Notes: generated from the sequence alone by a model not told the origin. 64,000 bases of DNA from Cardinalis cardinalis (GCA_014549065.1 JACDOX010000015.1:5235723-5299722); one strand, 5' to 3'; numbered from the stretch's first letter, positions 23,401 to 35,480 are shown. Program-made: numbers and translations.

Positions 23401-25687
23401 TAACTGCAGTTCTAGAGTCAGTGATTCCTCCCAGCAAGGATGGGCACCTGGGAAGGCTCCAGTGTTCACCTGCAGCTCACTTTTGGATCTCTCTGTGTTT
23501 TGCAGTTAGCTGGCTTCATGTGCTGGCCTCTCCCAGAGACCCAGTGTTTTGGGAAGAAACACTCTTCTGCAGAAGAGACTGTTCCCCTGTGNTCTGGGGG
23601 TTTTCTGAGGAATTTATTTTCTCTTCCCCTGCCCAGTTCCTCCTTTCCATCCAGCAGCAGAAACCCCTCAGCCTCACGCTCTCCTACTGCAGCCTGTAGT
23701 TAAACATTACATACTACAGTGGCCTCCTAACTTAACTGGCTTGTGATAAACACAACCCAATGGTGGTGTGAGATCAGGAGATGAAGGTGTGCTTCCTCCC
23801 AAGCATCTTCAGGGACTCACTACAGTCAGGAGAAACAGCCACACATAAAAATTGATAAAGCATGTACGCTTTATTCACTGTACTTCAGTGTCAAGCTGGA
23901 AGATGGCATGGATCCAATCCCCATCAGCTTTCACCTGACAAAGAGTTCAACCAAAAAACCATAAACAACTGTGCCACAGAGGAGACCCTTTATGCCATCA
24001 AATTACACAAAGAGAGCAGAGACTGTTGCCTATGTTCTTACCTGAGGGTGAAGGGAAATTCCTTGTTTTGGGAAACAGCAATGCCCCTACTCCTACCTGC
24101 TGCCCTTTCCTGGCGTGGGAGTCAGCAAGAGGAAATTAAACAGGAGAAGGGCTGTCAAGTGGAATGTGTTGGCTATGCCAAAACAGCATGGGCTCTGTCA
24201 GGACCAGCTGGGAACAGCAGTAGGCCAACCAAAAATATGCTATAACCCAGAACTGAGCAGAACAAGGACTCCAGATACCTAAGCAAGTGACACAGGGTAT
24301 GGCCTAAGAATCCAAANACTGCAAATGTATAATTCATGCCTGGAAAGAAAGGCTAGACAATGCATACCTAAGAATTTCATAATACAGTGTCTGATGGGAG
24401 TAGAAACATGGTGGAGGCACAGATTACAGTGTATCACTGGGCTGGATTGAAACAATGAGACAAGGGAACAAAACCTGTTTTAAAACAAGTTAATAGTACA
24501 GTGCTACTAAAATAACAATAGGAGATATCATTTAGAAAGAGCAAGTCTATCCTCAGATAAGTTTCCCTAATAATTGTAACTCATTTTTGTCCATGCTACC
24601 ACCCTGAGCTAAGATTTTTAGGGAAGTACACTACAGAGCTGATTGATCTGTGCCAGAACTGGCCCCTACAGGGGATGCTGAGCATCCCTGGCCGTCAGGG
24701 CAGCTGTCCTGGCATCACCCCACAGGAGAAATCCCTGGGGATGACAGCAACCAGGGAACTGCACCATCACTGGCCTGGGGTAGCCAGGGAGAGCCCAAGC
24801 ACTTGGCCCCTGGGGATGATAAAATGAGTCCCACAATGAATCAGAGGGCAGGCAGCTGGAGGAGACCTGATCCTCCAAGGGCTCACACAGCTTTGCAAAG
24901 GGCTGTGCGAACCTTTGCCGTGTTTCTCTGAGGTTACATGCAGAAACTAAAGCTATGCAACACTGCCAGCTTTCCCTGTTATTTATTAACCAGTTTATTG
25001 CCCCTCTCTCCAGCCCTTGGGCCTGGCTGCCGAGGGCTCCCTGCCAGGCAGGTTGGCATGGCTTTCCTAGGCCAGGCAGCCTCCANGGCTCACTCTCAGC
25101 CCCACCACACAGCAGCACACAGGATCCACCTCTGCCTGCTGGCTTTCAAATGCATATTCTGTGNTCCAGGCTTGAAGAGCAGGCTCTCAGCAGTGTGCAG
25201 CCCTGCTCCCTCCCTCCCTCGTGTCACCTCATGAGTAGGTTCTGCCTACACATCATGGCAGAGCTGGGGCAGAGGGAAGCAACGTGGAAGGGAACCCTGT
25301 GATGAGCATCTTCATTCCCAACCACGTGCTGCTCCAGGGATTTCCTGTCTGCTCACTGCCTGGGGCTCCTCCAACATCTCAGGACTATTTGAGAACTAGC
25401 AGAGGTAGAGAAGATGGTATTATTTCCACAGAATAGCTATTTGCTGNACCCATAGAGGAAGAAAAAGATGCTAAGCACAAGTCCCCTAAAGCTGCTGATA
25501 TCCCCTATCTGCCCCCCCAGATAATCAGGTGGGTTCATTTTCTAGGGCTGTGTGCTGCACAGAGAGGGGAAACAAATCGTTCACCGAAAGATAAAAGGTG
25601 TTTCATTGGTTCAGGCATGAGGATAGAGAAGTAAAAATACATGGATGGTCAAAGTAACACCATTCATAAAAGCATAAATATGTTTCA
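20461..25687. other. presumed intron with some conserved-looking AT-rich blocks
   Basis: No exon or known repeat was identified. A minus-strand donor/acceptor pair near 20640 would enclose only about 15 bp and was not accepted. At 22530-22610 and 22895-22965 short AT-rich blocks contain homeodomain-type ATTA cores and look less degraded than their surroundings (see findings). GC-richer open frames at 24.65-25.3 kb are open on both strands and lack domains. Confidence 0.45.
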
Positions 25688-25800
25688 GGTCATGTGGCAC
25701 AGAGGTTCCCAAATTGTTTTGTTTGCCAGTTACTCCCACTCCTGAGAAATATGTTCTGTGCCCTCCCTCTTACAAGCCAGACATTACACAGAAATAGCAC
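25688..25800. mobile_element. possible degraded DNA transposon (hAT-like) fragment
   Basis: The text 'cagaggttcccaaattgttt' followed by a 'ctcctgagaaatat...ccctccc' stretch resembles the terminal region of ancient vertebrate hAT/Charlie-type elements, which often begin with a CAGNGGTTCCCAAA motif. No opposing terminal inverted repeat or 8-bp target duplication could be seen. The call rests on motif resemblance only. Confidence 0.25.
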
Positions 25801-27274
25801 TTTGAAAGGCCAAAAAAATTAGGAGGTGCTGTTTCAGAGCCTCTGTTACCAGAGCCCTGACTAACACCAGGGCAAGTCCCAGCTGCTGGCTGCCTGCAAC
25901 AGCCCAACCTGAACCTCAGCTGAAGACCCTGCAGCCCCCCCATCCCTCCCAGAAATGCACCATCCCTGGGGAGCAGTCACATCTCCCTGGAGCCCCTGAA
26001 GTCACTGGTAACATCCATCTCCTCCCCAAAGCCAGATTTTCTCACGTTGTCATTTAAGCACAATCGAGGTAGGTAAGTGCCCATTGCTTCCCTTGAGAAG
26101 CTGTGCTGCAGCCTAATAGCTTTCACCTTGAGGAAACATTTCCTGACAACTTTCTCCTTCACCTAATTTCATCCCATTAATCCTGGTTATACAGGCTGGA
26201 GTCACCCCCCACCACACCTCCCCCACCTTGCAGACACAGGGCTTGGNGAGTGCATCCCTGCTGAGGCTGCTTGCTCCCACTGCTGCCAGAAAAGTGGAGA
26301 CCCAACCTCACACTCCCTCACTGCCAACTGAACCTCGGCAGGCATGTGAGAAATGCCTGGGAAGTTGCCTGCATGGGGGGATTTGTTCTTCCCCCCTCCT
26401 CCCCATCGCTGCCAAACACCCTCTGAATGTGGTTTTAAGTGACAGGTTGCCCCTGCCTTTCTCTAGGAAGTGCTTTGCAATGCCAATCTCCATCCCCTGA
26501 ACGCACAGCCTGCACAGCACTATTTGTGTTGACCAACAGGAATTTAATCAACCAACAATAATAAAGTGGGTAATACTCAATTGTACGGAGCCGCCAGTCA
26601 GATGAAAGGATTTACAAAGGCTGGATTGATCTCCAAGCCCTGGCAGCTTTCCCACGGTCCCCTTCTAATCTGTGGAGCCAGAGAGAATGCATGAAAACTC
26701 CAAAATCTGGGTTTTCCTGCAGGGTGGGTTAAGTTCAAGTAAGTCAAGCACANATGTGTATTTTTTTTCACGTCCCCCTGTTCTGAGGCAGGCTCTTCCC
26801 TCACCCTAAAGGAGCATCGTGCCACAGCAAAGCCCCTTGGAGACAGCCAGCTTATGTAACCAGTAATGCCATAAGCACTACAATGTCTTTAGTGACAAAA
26901 AGGCTCAACACAGACTCNGACCAACTGCAGCCAATTCACTGCTGAGAGCTAAAGAGAAGAAACTGGTGGTACACTGGGAAATCCTTCAGCATGAGCAGCC
27001 TTGCTTGAGCAGATAGGAATTTTCCAGCAGGTATGGGAACATCACAAAGCACTGGCAGGATAGTGATTCCTTACTTGGGGGAAGAAAGGAAANCAAGGAA
27101 ATGCTCCAGGGCATATTTTGGCTGTAAAAAGATACCTGAGAGTATGAGCTCTCAGAGGNATTTGCATGTGCCCCCCTGGCCCTGCACTAACGCAGGCTGC
27201 TGGAATCCTCACCTTCCTTCTGCAGAACCTGCCCACACTTCCAGCAGGGAGCCCTGCAGGGCCGGGTCAGGTGA
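25801..27274. other. non-coding; possible CR1 trace and a conserved-looking block
   Basis: At about 26085-26185 (minus orientation) the text 'cttgaggaaacatttcctga' with a downstream 'tttcatcccattaatcctgg' stretch could be a very old CR1 remnant, but it is too short to call firmly. The block at 26525-26620 is AT-rich with ATTTAATCAA and TAATACTCAATTGT motifs and looks like a regulatory element (see findings). No gene was seen. Confidence 0.35.
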
Positions 27275-27337
27275 GGGTGACACTGGGTCAGCACTGTGGG
27301 GGCTGACCCATTTGGGGTGACACTGGTCGGCACTGTG
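27275..27337. repeat. short tandem duplication, 40-bp period
   Basis: Two imperfect copies about 40 bp apart share GGGTGACACTGG and a CAGCACTGTG/CGGCACTGTG segment, separated by GC-rich spacer. This is most simply a local duplication of one unit. It carries no coding sense. Confidence 0.6.
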
Positions 27338-27589
27338 CAAGCCAACATGATAAGGGGAGGGGAGGCCAATTCAGGCACGCCACCCCCTGCACAAGACATG
27401 GTCCACCAGCACTGTGGGTCTCCTCTTCCAGCACCTCAGTGGCTCCCCCTGAAATACACAATCACCAGCACATGGCTGAGCAGTCCCAGTCCATGCAGCC
27501 CAGAGCACTCAGTGCCTTTGGAAATGACCTATGGCTCACATCACCCACACAGTCCCAGCATTGCTGATTCTACAGCCATCTCCCCACCA

Positions 27590-28150
27590 ACCAGGTGAGC
27601 ATCTGGGCTTTGGGCCTGAGCTGCAGGAATTGAGAGCAGCTATGGTACTGCCAGTGGTGGCTGCATAGGGGCCACCAAACCCAAAGGTNACACTCCTGGA
27701 TTGGGAAGCCCTTCAGCTGCAAACCTCTGGTGGNTGGGAGAGTATTGTAAGGAAACCCATCATCACCAACCCATACGTGGTCATCACTTTNCCCTGAGCA
27801 CCACTGGAGACAGGACATCAGGCCAGGGGGATCCTCCCAAAGCAGCCATTTGTCACCTCTGCTTATCACATGCTTCNGAGGCATTGCAGTGGAGGAGAGG
27901 ACCACAGCACCAGGATGTCCATTGCTCTGCCCCACATCCAGCCAGCTATAACCACACTCACCCACACACCACGAGATGGGGGCAAAATTAAAAGGAAAAG
28001 AGAAATTAAACAAACACACAGCAGTACTCAAGCAGGGGAGACAACACAGTAAAACAGCAGCATTAGCCAGCCAGCAGCACAGGCAGACTGGCAGCAGCTG
28101 CTTTCCAAGGGTCAGTTGCAATATCTGATTCATCCACATCCCTATCAACT
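27590..28150 (-). other. unclassified block with a long minus-strand open frame; LTR or gene remnant
   Basis: On the minus strand a frame of 192 residues runs across the block with four or so N codons. The translation is rich in Trp and Cys, with a hydrophobic stretch near residues 15-55, but shows no recognised domain. The text includes a pyrimidine-rich region followed by 'ttgcccccatctcgtggtgt', which gives the feel of an avian ERV LTR. No clear TG...CA ends, TATA box or poly(A) signal could be placed. It could be an LTR, an old interspersed repeat, or chance. I do not call a protein. Confidence 0.25.
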
Positions 28151-31100
28151 GTCANGGCAGAGGATCTAAAGAAAGACACCTTAAAAGCCCACCAGAATAA
28201 TAATTTTACAATCAATTGATGAAGAACAANAAGGTGTGGGAGGGCCCTGCAAGCAGAGATGCCTCCCTTGGCTAGGAATCAACTGCATGAGCAAGCTGAG
28301 AGCCCACAATATGGGCATTGGCTCTCATTTATGGCCAGACGTGGTTTGTGGTAGGAAGAAATCAGGGACAGAAATTTCCTGTAGCGGGAGGAGGTTTGGG
28401 CAGAGGTTTGGCAGCTTTCACCCTTGAAGCCAAGGTTGTGTTTGGNAGGTCAAAGTCCTCTGTCTACAGAGGTATTCATCACAAACACTCATCAGAAAAA
28501 CAAAGTAAACATCTCTACAGAGTTGTGAGCGATCTCCATTTCCATCCCCTTCTTCTTTAATCCTGAGGAGAGACCAAAAAGGCCAGCCCGGGAGTCACAC
28601 CTCCATCCCACACTGGCCAGCTCACAGCACCCAACCAGCTGGCTCCAGGGAATAAACACACACACATGCACCCAGCAACTCCCTCCCCTCCAATCTGCAC
28701 TAATCTGTGCNGTGCCTGTGCTGCAGAAGATAACTCAGAGGCGATGGCGAGCTCCCGAACACGTCGCCTCTCTCATCCAGCAATTAAATGTACATCACTG
28801 CCTGGCCGCCCCGTATCCTTGGGGCAGGAGGGACTGTCAGCATCCTAAAGTCATGATTTACAGAGATAATAATCACAGCATCGGACTCATTACATGCCAA
28901 CTTTTGGGAAATTAGGTGATAGATATTATTCATTAAGTTGCTACATGATGCCCATTACATCCATCTGTTACAGCTGAGCTAACATTTTGGTTCGGAGCAT
29001 GCAAGCTAATGGCTTCTTTAGGAGGGAAGCAGGTGCTGTCCTGAAAGGCAGTGAGGAAAAAAGAGGAAGGCTGCAACTGGGTATAAATAATTTAACCAAA
29101 ACCTCTGAGATTTCTTAGTCCTTGGAGGCTCCATGAGTACCCAAGAGCAGAATACTCAGGCCAAAGCAGAGCAACACACAAGACATAACATGATGCTCAA
29201 AACCATCATGCAAGAGGCAAAAGCTTCATTCCTGGTGAGTTCAGCCCAACCAGCTGCACATGTCCCAGAGCAGATTCATTTTGGGTTGCTTTGTCAGGCT
29301 ACTCCATCATCCTGAGCTGTGTCTGAGGCTCCAAGGAGCTGTTTGGACTTTGCCCAGTGCAGTGTCCAGGCTGTGGGCTGCTGCTCCCCTTGNAGCAACC
29401 AGAATGGGACTGCATGAGGTTATGTTTGCAAAGGCTCATCCACCCTTCAACCTCAGAGTCCAGGGGTCCTCCAGCCATCCTTGGCTGCTGCCAAGAGCCA
29501 AGACCTGCCTTTGACAGCCTTGGAAGAATGGAGATACGTGTCCTTAGTCCCTACACCTGTGTCAACATACAAGGGACTGAAGGAGGAACGTACTGGAGAC
29601 CTGGCTGTCACCCAGAGCTGGGACAAAACACACACACATACACAGAGTGTAGGTCCCAGAAGAGACATGGGACTCCCGAACTTCTCTGTCCCCCAAAACT
29701 ACACATCACCCAATTTTGCCTCAACAAAAACTGAGATGAGAATTTTTAGAGAACTCAGAATTTTTTCTGAGTTTTCAGAATTATTTTCAGAATTCTGAGT
29801 TTTCAGAATTATTCACTCTCAAAAAGGAGGAATGAAAGGATTCCTGTAAAGCACTTTTTGGCTTTTTTATCTTTTTAGGGAAGGCTGTGTTCTCAGGCAC
29901 AAAACCCAGACAGTAAGTGCTGAGACCTCAGACAAGCACACTCCTGCATTGCTCGGATACTCACTCTCAAGTGTTAGTCATCATTAGTTAAATAATACAA
30001 ATGGTTTCCCAGAAAATTGCTTGCCAGAAGGAGGAGAAAAGCGAGTCCTGATGGTGCTGCAGCAGCCAGTGCCAGCCTTTGACATGATGGCACTGCAAGC
30101 CCCTGACAGAGGCAGAAACAGAAAGAGCTTCATGCCCAGCATCCTCAGTATGCCCACAGGCTCAAATTTATCTTCTCTAACCCTACTCNACCCTTTTAAC
30201 AAACACTTCCTCAAGCAAAATGCATTAAGAGGTATCACAAGAATGAAAACATTCCTACTTACTCCCTCAATGCATAAAAGGGCTGGTTTTGGTCACAGAA
30301 GATACCAGAGCTGCCTAGGGACCTCAGATCTGGGGAATCCTGTAACAGAGATTGCAAAGAGGGCAAGAATTGGAGNGTGGGGGAGGCAGGGAGACAAAGC
30401 CTGGGACCTGGAAAGCCAACATTCTGCTTAAAAGCTTGCCACTAACAATGGGCAAGACCTCAGCTTTTGTGCCCACCGAGCGCAGGCAGCTGCCTAAAGG
30501 AGCAGCACTTCCCAGGGCCATCCCGGGACGACCTGGTGACGCAGAGCATCCCTGTCTGGGGCTGGCACCAGGCATGGGGACGTGCAGCTGGGCATGGGGA
30601 GCCAGCACCAGCCCTTGGCAGCTGCCCAACACGAGGTCAGTGGAAGCTGCCTGTGAAACCACATGCCGGGTGCTTCATCGCCGAAGCGGAGCTAATGGCT
30701 CCCCACTGCTTCTTCCCCTCCACAGCGCAGGATACTCGGCTGAGCGGAATGGAAAGGGCACTGTGGTGTTCTACAGCACAACTCAGGCAGGGTAGCATCC
30801 CAGCCACACTGGGTAGCAAACTGCTGTCTCTGCAGCATGAACAAATCGGGGCTTCCAGTACGCTTCACAGTACTTACAGCACTTCCCACNCAGCTCGATG
30901 AAGTTCTGAACACCAGCCTGGCACTCCCAGGCTCCAGTGGTGCTGTACAACTTCCCCGCCCCAACTTCTGACCTGCNCCTCCCCATCAAGACACAAAATC
31001 TGAATAAATTTAATATCAGCTAAGCAAAACTTNCTGCAGAGCTAAGTGTTAAACCCTGGCTGAACAGCTCAGTAACCTGAGGAATGATAAAAAGCCATTG

Positions 31101-33469
31101 CCTAGAGTCAATCATACTTCCATATGCTTTTGTGGATCAGAGCTNTGCATCACAAGCCTTCAGCACAGCCATGAGCAGCATCTTCCTTGCCTACCCCCAA
31201 GTCCCACACCTCAGGCAGCAGGTTTTCTTCTCCCTGCCCCTCCTCCCCTGCCTGGCACAGCCCACAGGGCAGGGCCATGTCCTGCTCACAGGCAGCAGTG
31301 CTGAGCACAGAGCTGCCAGGCACAGCAGCACCCTGCACACCACAGGNGTTACACTACATTTTTGTGAGCCAAGGCTGCCCCAAATATGTTTCTCTATAAA
31401 TGTACCAACCAGCTGGGAATTTTAAGGTGCCCTTGACTGTGTTCATAGAGGTCTTCTTCCAAAGTAATGCATTAGCAAGGGTTCCCAGGTGGGAGCTGAA
31501 GGGCTCACTTTGCAAGGCTGCCTATGACATTCACAGCATATATCATGAGGTTGGGTGTTGCTTTTAGGATGAAAGCAACATCATGATAGCAGAACCCAGG
31601 ATTCACACCGACAGACTTTTGTTCCCTCCAGGACCCAGCAGCATTTGCCTTGGGCAATAATATNGCAGGAAAAGCAAAATGTTCAGCAACTGAAAGAGAT
31701 GAAAATATGAACACAGACTAAATTCGAAGACATTCACAATAGAAAGGAAAGTATGAGATTCAGGAATATAATTTTCCTTGCAATAAAAGCAGCAGGAACA
31801 AAAATTTCAGAAGGCAGTCAGTGTCAAGTGTGAGTGCTCACTGTGGCACAAGACCACATTCACCAACCCCAAACATCCCTTCTGATCTCCTGTCTCCATA
31901 TACTGGTGCATTTTGGATATACCCATCACCACATGTCACACACAGCATCAGTGTAAGATTAATCTAAGGGGCTGGGCATACTCACTCTGCTTTGGATATN
32001 AGAAAATATTGTGTGTTTTGGACACTAGAGCATTTCTCCCTTGTGACAGTAAATTTGGTATAATTAGGTACAGCATAATTAAAAATAGATTTCACAGAAA
32101 TTAATTTGCAAACACAAAGATTCGGGAGCAAATTCAGTCCTGTTTTAATTCTCCTGGAGTCATCTGAAATGACCTCAGGGATGAATTTGGCCATCTCGAA
32201 TACCCATGTCTCATTATCACCAGATGAGCTGTACACCTACAAAGGGGTAATGGGTCTTTTGGACATCATCTTTATGATGACATACAGAGACGGGGAAGGC
32301 CAGGCTGGAGGCAATGGATAAAAGTGCCTCTTGGCTTAGGATTCTCTAGCACTCATCTGCTGATTTCCCTGCCGGTTTTGCTTAGCCAAAAAAATTCATT
32401 TCAGCTTTTCTTCAAAATAACACAAGTAACACACTCTCCTTCAGGTCACTGCCACAGTATAGCAAGCGCTGCGTGGCCCTTGGGAATATGAGCTTTCAGA
32501 CAGATTAATACAGCTTGACTGAAGAAGTGAAGATGACAGACACTACTTAACAGACTCCAAGTTGGGCTCATCCTTGAACTGAATTCTCTTCACAATCTCA
32601 CAATTCCTCAGTTGGAAAAGTCAGTCCTCATATAATGAAGTGTGAATACCTCTGCTCTGGGTAATTACTTTTGATTTAGACAGTTGACAAAGGGCAAAGA
32701 TTTGCTTTTTGGGTTGGTTTTTTTTTGCTTTTACTGGCATTGTTTTAAATATTCAAATACACAGACACCAGAACCACAGGTTCAGTGACAGTAACTTAAA
32801 AAACACAACAACCAAATATTTTACTAATACTCTCATGTTTCCATGAAGCAACTGTCTTGTTAAGGTACTATACACTTAATGGATTTTCAATCACCAGAAA
32901 AGCCACGGGGCCTTGAGTACACAAGGCCCATGGAAAGTTTATCACAAGGAGTTTACCACAGCTACAGGGTCATCCTTGACTTTTTAAATCTTCTGTGAAT
33001 TAGAGAGAATGATACTAAAATGATGCACATATGTCTGTGGTTTTGCCCATCTAAAGGACATCACCAAGGACAAGAGGGAACAGATACAAAATTTAACTCT
33101 TCGCCCTCTTCCCTCTAGGCCCCCAAACTGCCAGTGGGTCTGTTGGATGAGAGCACAAAATGTTTTNTTTCCTGCAGACCATGGGTGTGCTGGGTGGCCC
33201 CGAGGTCCAGGGCACAGGGAGAGGCAGCTGCCAGGCCCTTCCAGGCTGCCCTGCCGTGCCCCTGCTGCCGCGGGGACACGCGTGTCACCATCGGGGACCA
33301 CAGCCCCTGCTCTCATTTCAGCTCCAACAGCCTTGCTGGCATCTGGGGAACAATCTGCCGTGCAGGCAGCCAGCAGCAGAGCCCCAGCACAGCAAACCCC
33401 TGGTGAGATCTGCCAGGGGAGAGTAACAGCACAAGGACACAGCTGGGAGCGGCATCTCAGCTGATGGGG
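28151..33469. other. presumed intron, mostly unannotated
   Basis: Holds a conserved-looking non-coding block at 28730-29000 (see findings), a short CA-rich tract at about 29628-29645, a small internal repeat at 29753-29813 listed separately, and GC-rich stretches at 30.4-30.9 kb whose open frames on both strands show no domains. No recognised CR1 copy or exon. Confidence 0.45.
29753..29813. repeat. short direct and inverted repeat cluster
   Basis: The 19-bp string CTGAGTTTTCAGAATTATT occurs at 29767-29785 and again at 29795-29813, a 28-bp period. ACTCAGAATT at 29753-29762 is the reverse complement of AATTCTGAGT at 29791-29800, so the cluster can also fold as a hairpin with 10-bp arms. It is AT-rich and non-coding. 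Confidence 0.8.
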
Positions 33470-33690
33470 CAGGAGCAGCACAATGCAGGGGCAGGATGGC
33501 AGCTGGGGGGACAGGATGGCAGCACAACGTGGGGGCAGGATGGCAGTGGAGGGGCAGGAGCAGCACAATGCATGGGCAGGATCACAGCTGGGGGAGCGGG
33601 CAGGATGGCAGCTGGAGGGGCAGGATGGCAGCTGGAGGGGCAGGATGGCAGCACAATGCACAGGCAGGATAGCAGTGGAGGGGCAGGCAT
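33470..33690. repeat. G-rich minisatellite, ~19-24 bp units
   Basis: About ten units, each starting CAGGATGGCAG or a close variant. Two unit types are mixed: a ~20-bp form ending CTGGAGGGG and a ~22-24-bp form containing CAGCACAATGC. They tend to follow each other, which suggests a doubled higher-order unit of about 44 bp. The G-runs lie on the plus strand and many could take part in G-quadruplexes. A 283-residue minus-strand open frame across the array results from its lack of stops and is not taken as a gene. Confidence 0.9.
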
Positions 33691-35000
33691 AGCCAGCACT
33701 CAGAGCAGCCCTGCGTGCCATGCTGCCCCAGGTGCATGCAGAGCCCATTTCGTGTCCTCCTTTGCCCCTGGATAACAGGGATCTGTCCAAAACCTGGTCA
33801 AAAATGCTGCACTCTGAAAGCCTTGTCTGATTCACCCACCTCTCCCGCCATGAGCAGAGCTCCAGCCACCTCTAGCTGCCAAGGATAACAAAGTTGAAAA
33901 AGGGATGTTATATTGTGCACCCAGCTATTGGAGAAAACCCCACTTTTATCTTAGCAAAACAACTTTTCCTTTCTACTGCTGGCAGAAAGAAAAACTGTCC
34001 CCACCTATCTGCGTTGCATAACGCAGATGCAGCATCTAAAGCAATGTTTACCTGAGGAAAAGATATTGGGCAAACAATCNGTGCCTGGTTTCCAGACTGC
34101 AAAGAGATGCAGCACTTGGAATCCAAGAAAACAACAACAGCACCAGGTATCAGCCAGATCCAGGGACCACCAGCTCAGAAAAGCATCCTTCAGGGGGGAC
34201 AACAGACATTAGAGGCCAATTCAAAGTGAGCACTGGGGAGATAGGCAGGACAAGAGAGTCAGGCTTTTCCAGCACTGGGAGGTGTGATCCCAGAGCTTGG
34301 CTTTTTCCCTGCCACCACAGCCCCTCAGAGACACCAAACCTGCCCCTGCAGCCCCTGCCCTGCACCTGCCAGCCCCAATGCCCTCTGCTCACCCCAGGGC
34401 AGTTCCTCANCCCCTCCTGCATGGTGACCCAGGCTTTCACCTGTGCAGCATCCAGTGCTCACTTCAAAGACACCAATATGAAAANGGTGGGAGCACTGAG
34501 CCCCAGTGGATTGAATCCACCACTCCTTGCTCACACAACATGCCCACACAGCAATGGGAAAATTCATGCCTGGTGTTCCTAAGAGCAGGAATCTTAGCTA
34601 ATATTGCTGCTCATTAAAAGTAAAAAATGACAAAAAACCCCCAACAAACCAAATCCAAGACTCTTTGCAAGGCTAAAAGGAAAAACAAAAGGTCCTGCAG
34701 TCTTGGGAAATGTCTTTCCCATTGGCTTCTCCTGCTTCTCCTTAAGGATTTGTTTTAGGCTTGTGGGAACTTAACACATTAGAAACTCGCCCATAATTTG
34801 CATGCCCCAAACAGCAGGGAGATATCATGAGATCTAGTAGTCCTGAGATTTTTTTTCCTCTGGCAAAATATATTCCAGAATTCACTTGAAGAAAAGTTCA
34901 CACATCATTACAAGTAAAGTGTATTCAGCCAGTGAGTGAAGAAAGGGCACAAGATGACACATTATCCTGTGGTTTTGTTATACAAGCTTTGCTCCCTTAC
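33691..35000. other. presumed intron with a perfect palindrome
   Basis: Lies between the minisatellite and the exon at 35001. Contains a 22-bp near-palindrome at 34007-34028 (arms ATCTGCGTT/AACGCAGAT, loop GCAT; see findings). A minus-strand candidate exon at 34005-34051 has a good acceptor (ttttcctcag) and a readable frame (VNIALDAASALCNAD), but its phase does not fit the neighbouring exons, so it is not called. Confidence 0.45.
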
Positions 35001-35047
35001 CTCATTTGCAAAATTAGGGTTGGTCATAATCCTTCCATCAGTCTTTC
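35001..35047 (-). CDS. probable small internal exon (47 bp) of the minus-strand gene
   Basis: On the minus strand the acceptor ttgcttattttcag and the donor GAG|gtaagg are both strong. Only one frame is open. It starts in phase 1 with GA, then reads KTDGRIMTNPNFANE and ends in phase 0. That matches the phase 0 start of the next exon at 17351-17465, giving ...NFANE|ERPYQT.... The peptide is polar and not obviously helical, so it may lie just before the coiled coil. I do not recognise the family. Support comes from two good splice sites, a single open frame and phase agreement with two more exons. A 47-bp length is small but ordinary for an internal exon. Confidence 0.55.
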
Positions 35048-35480
35048 CTGAAAATAAGCAAGGGCCCAAACCAGATTTTCAAATTAAAAAAAAAAATCTT
35101 CCCACACTTTTAAGAGATGTGAAAATGGATTTGCCAAATATTTCATTTGAAGGAGCCTTCTGAAGTACCGGCTTGGCATCTGAATGCTAAAATGCTTCTT
35201 TGCAAGTGACCTGGGAGATGCTCTAGTGAATATTCCCCAGAAACACACACACCCCCAGTGATCCCCTCTTTCACCTGTTCATCTGAGAAGGAATGAAAGG
35301 CAATGTGGGCCAGAAGGTAGACAAAGATTAAAACCTTTAAATTATATGCTTAAAAAATAGTATTATTTAAGAATACTGCTTATTTTCCTGTAAATGCTCT
35401 GGTGCAATGAATAAAAGTAAGATGTGAGGACTCAGAAGCCTGAAAATGCCTTGGTGATGGGCACCTCCAGTGCATTCTAC

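Noticed and set aside
32984..33835. 283-residue minus-strand open frame
   Set aside because: Its length comes from the stop-free G-rich minisatellite at 33470-33690. The translated repeats have no recognised protein family.
34005..34051. 47-bp minus-strand candidate exon (VNIALDAASALCNAD)
   Set aside because: Good acceptor, but joining it between the exons at 35.0 and 17.4 kb gives phase 2 and a stop in the next exon. The donor is weak, and the palindrome explains the unusual sequence.
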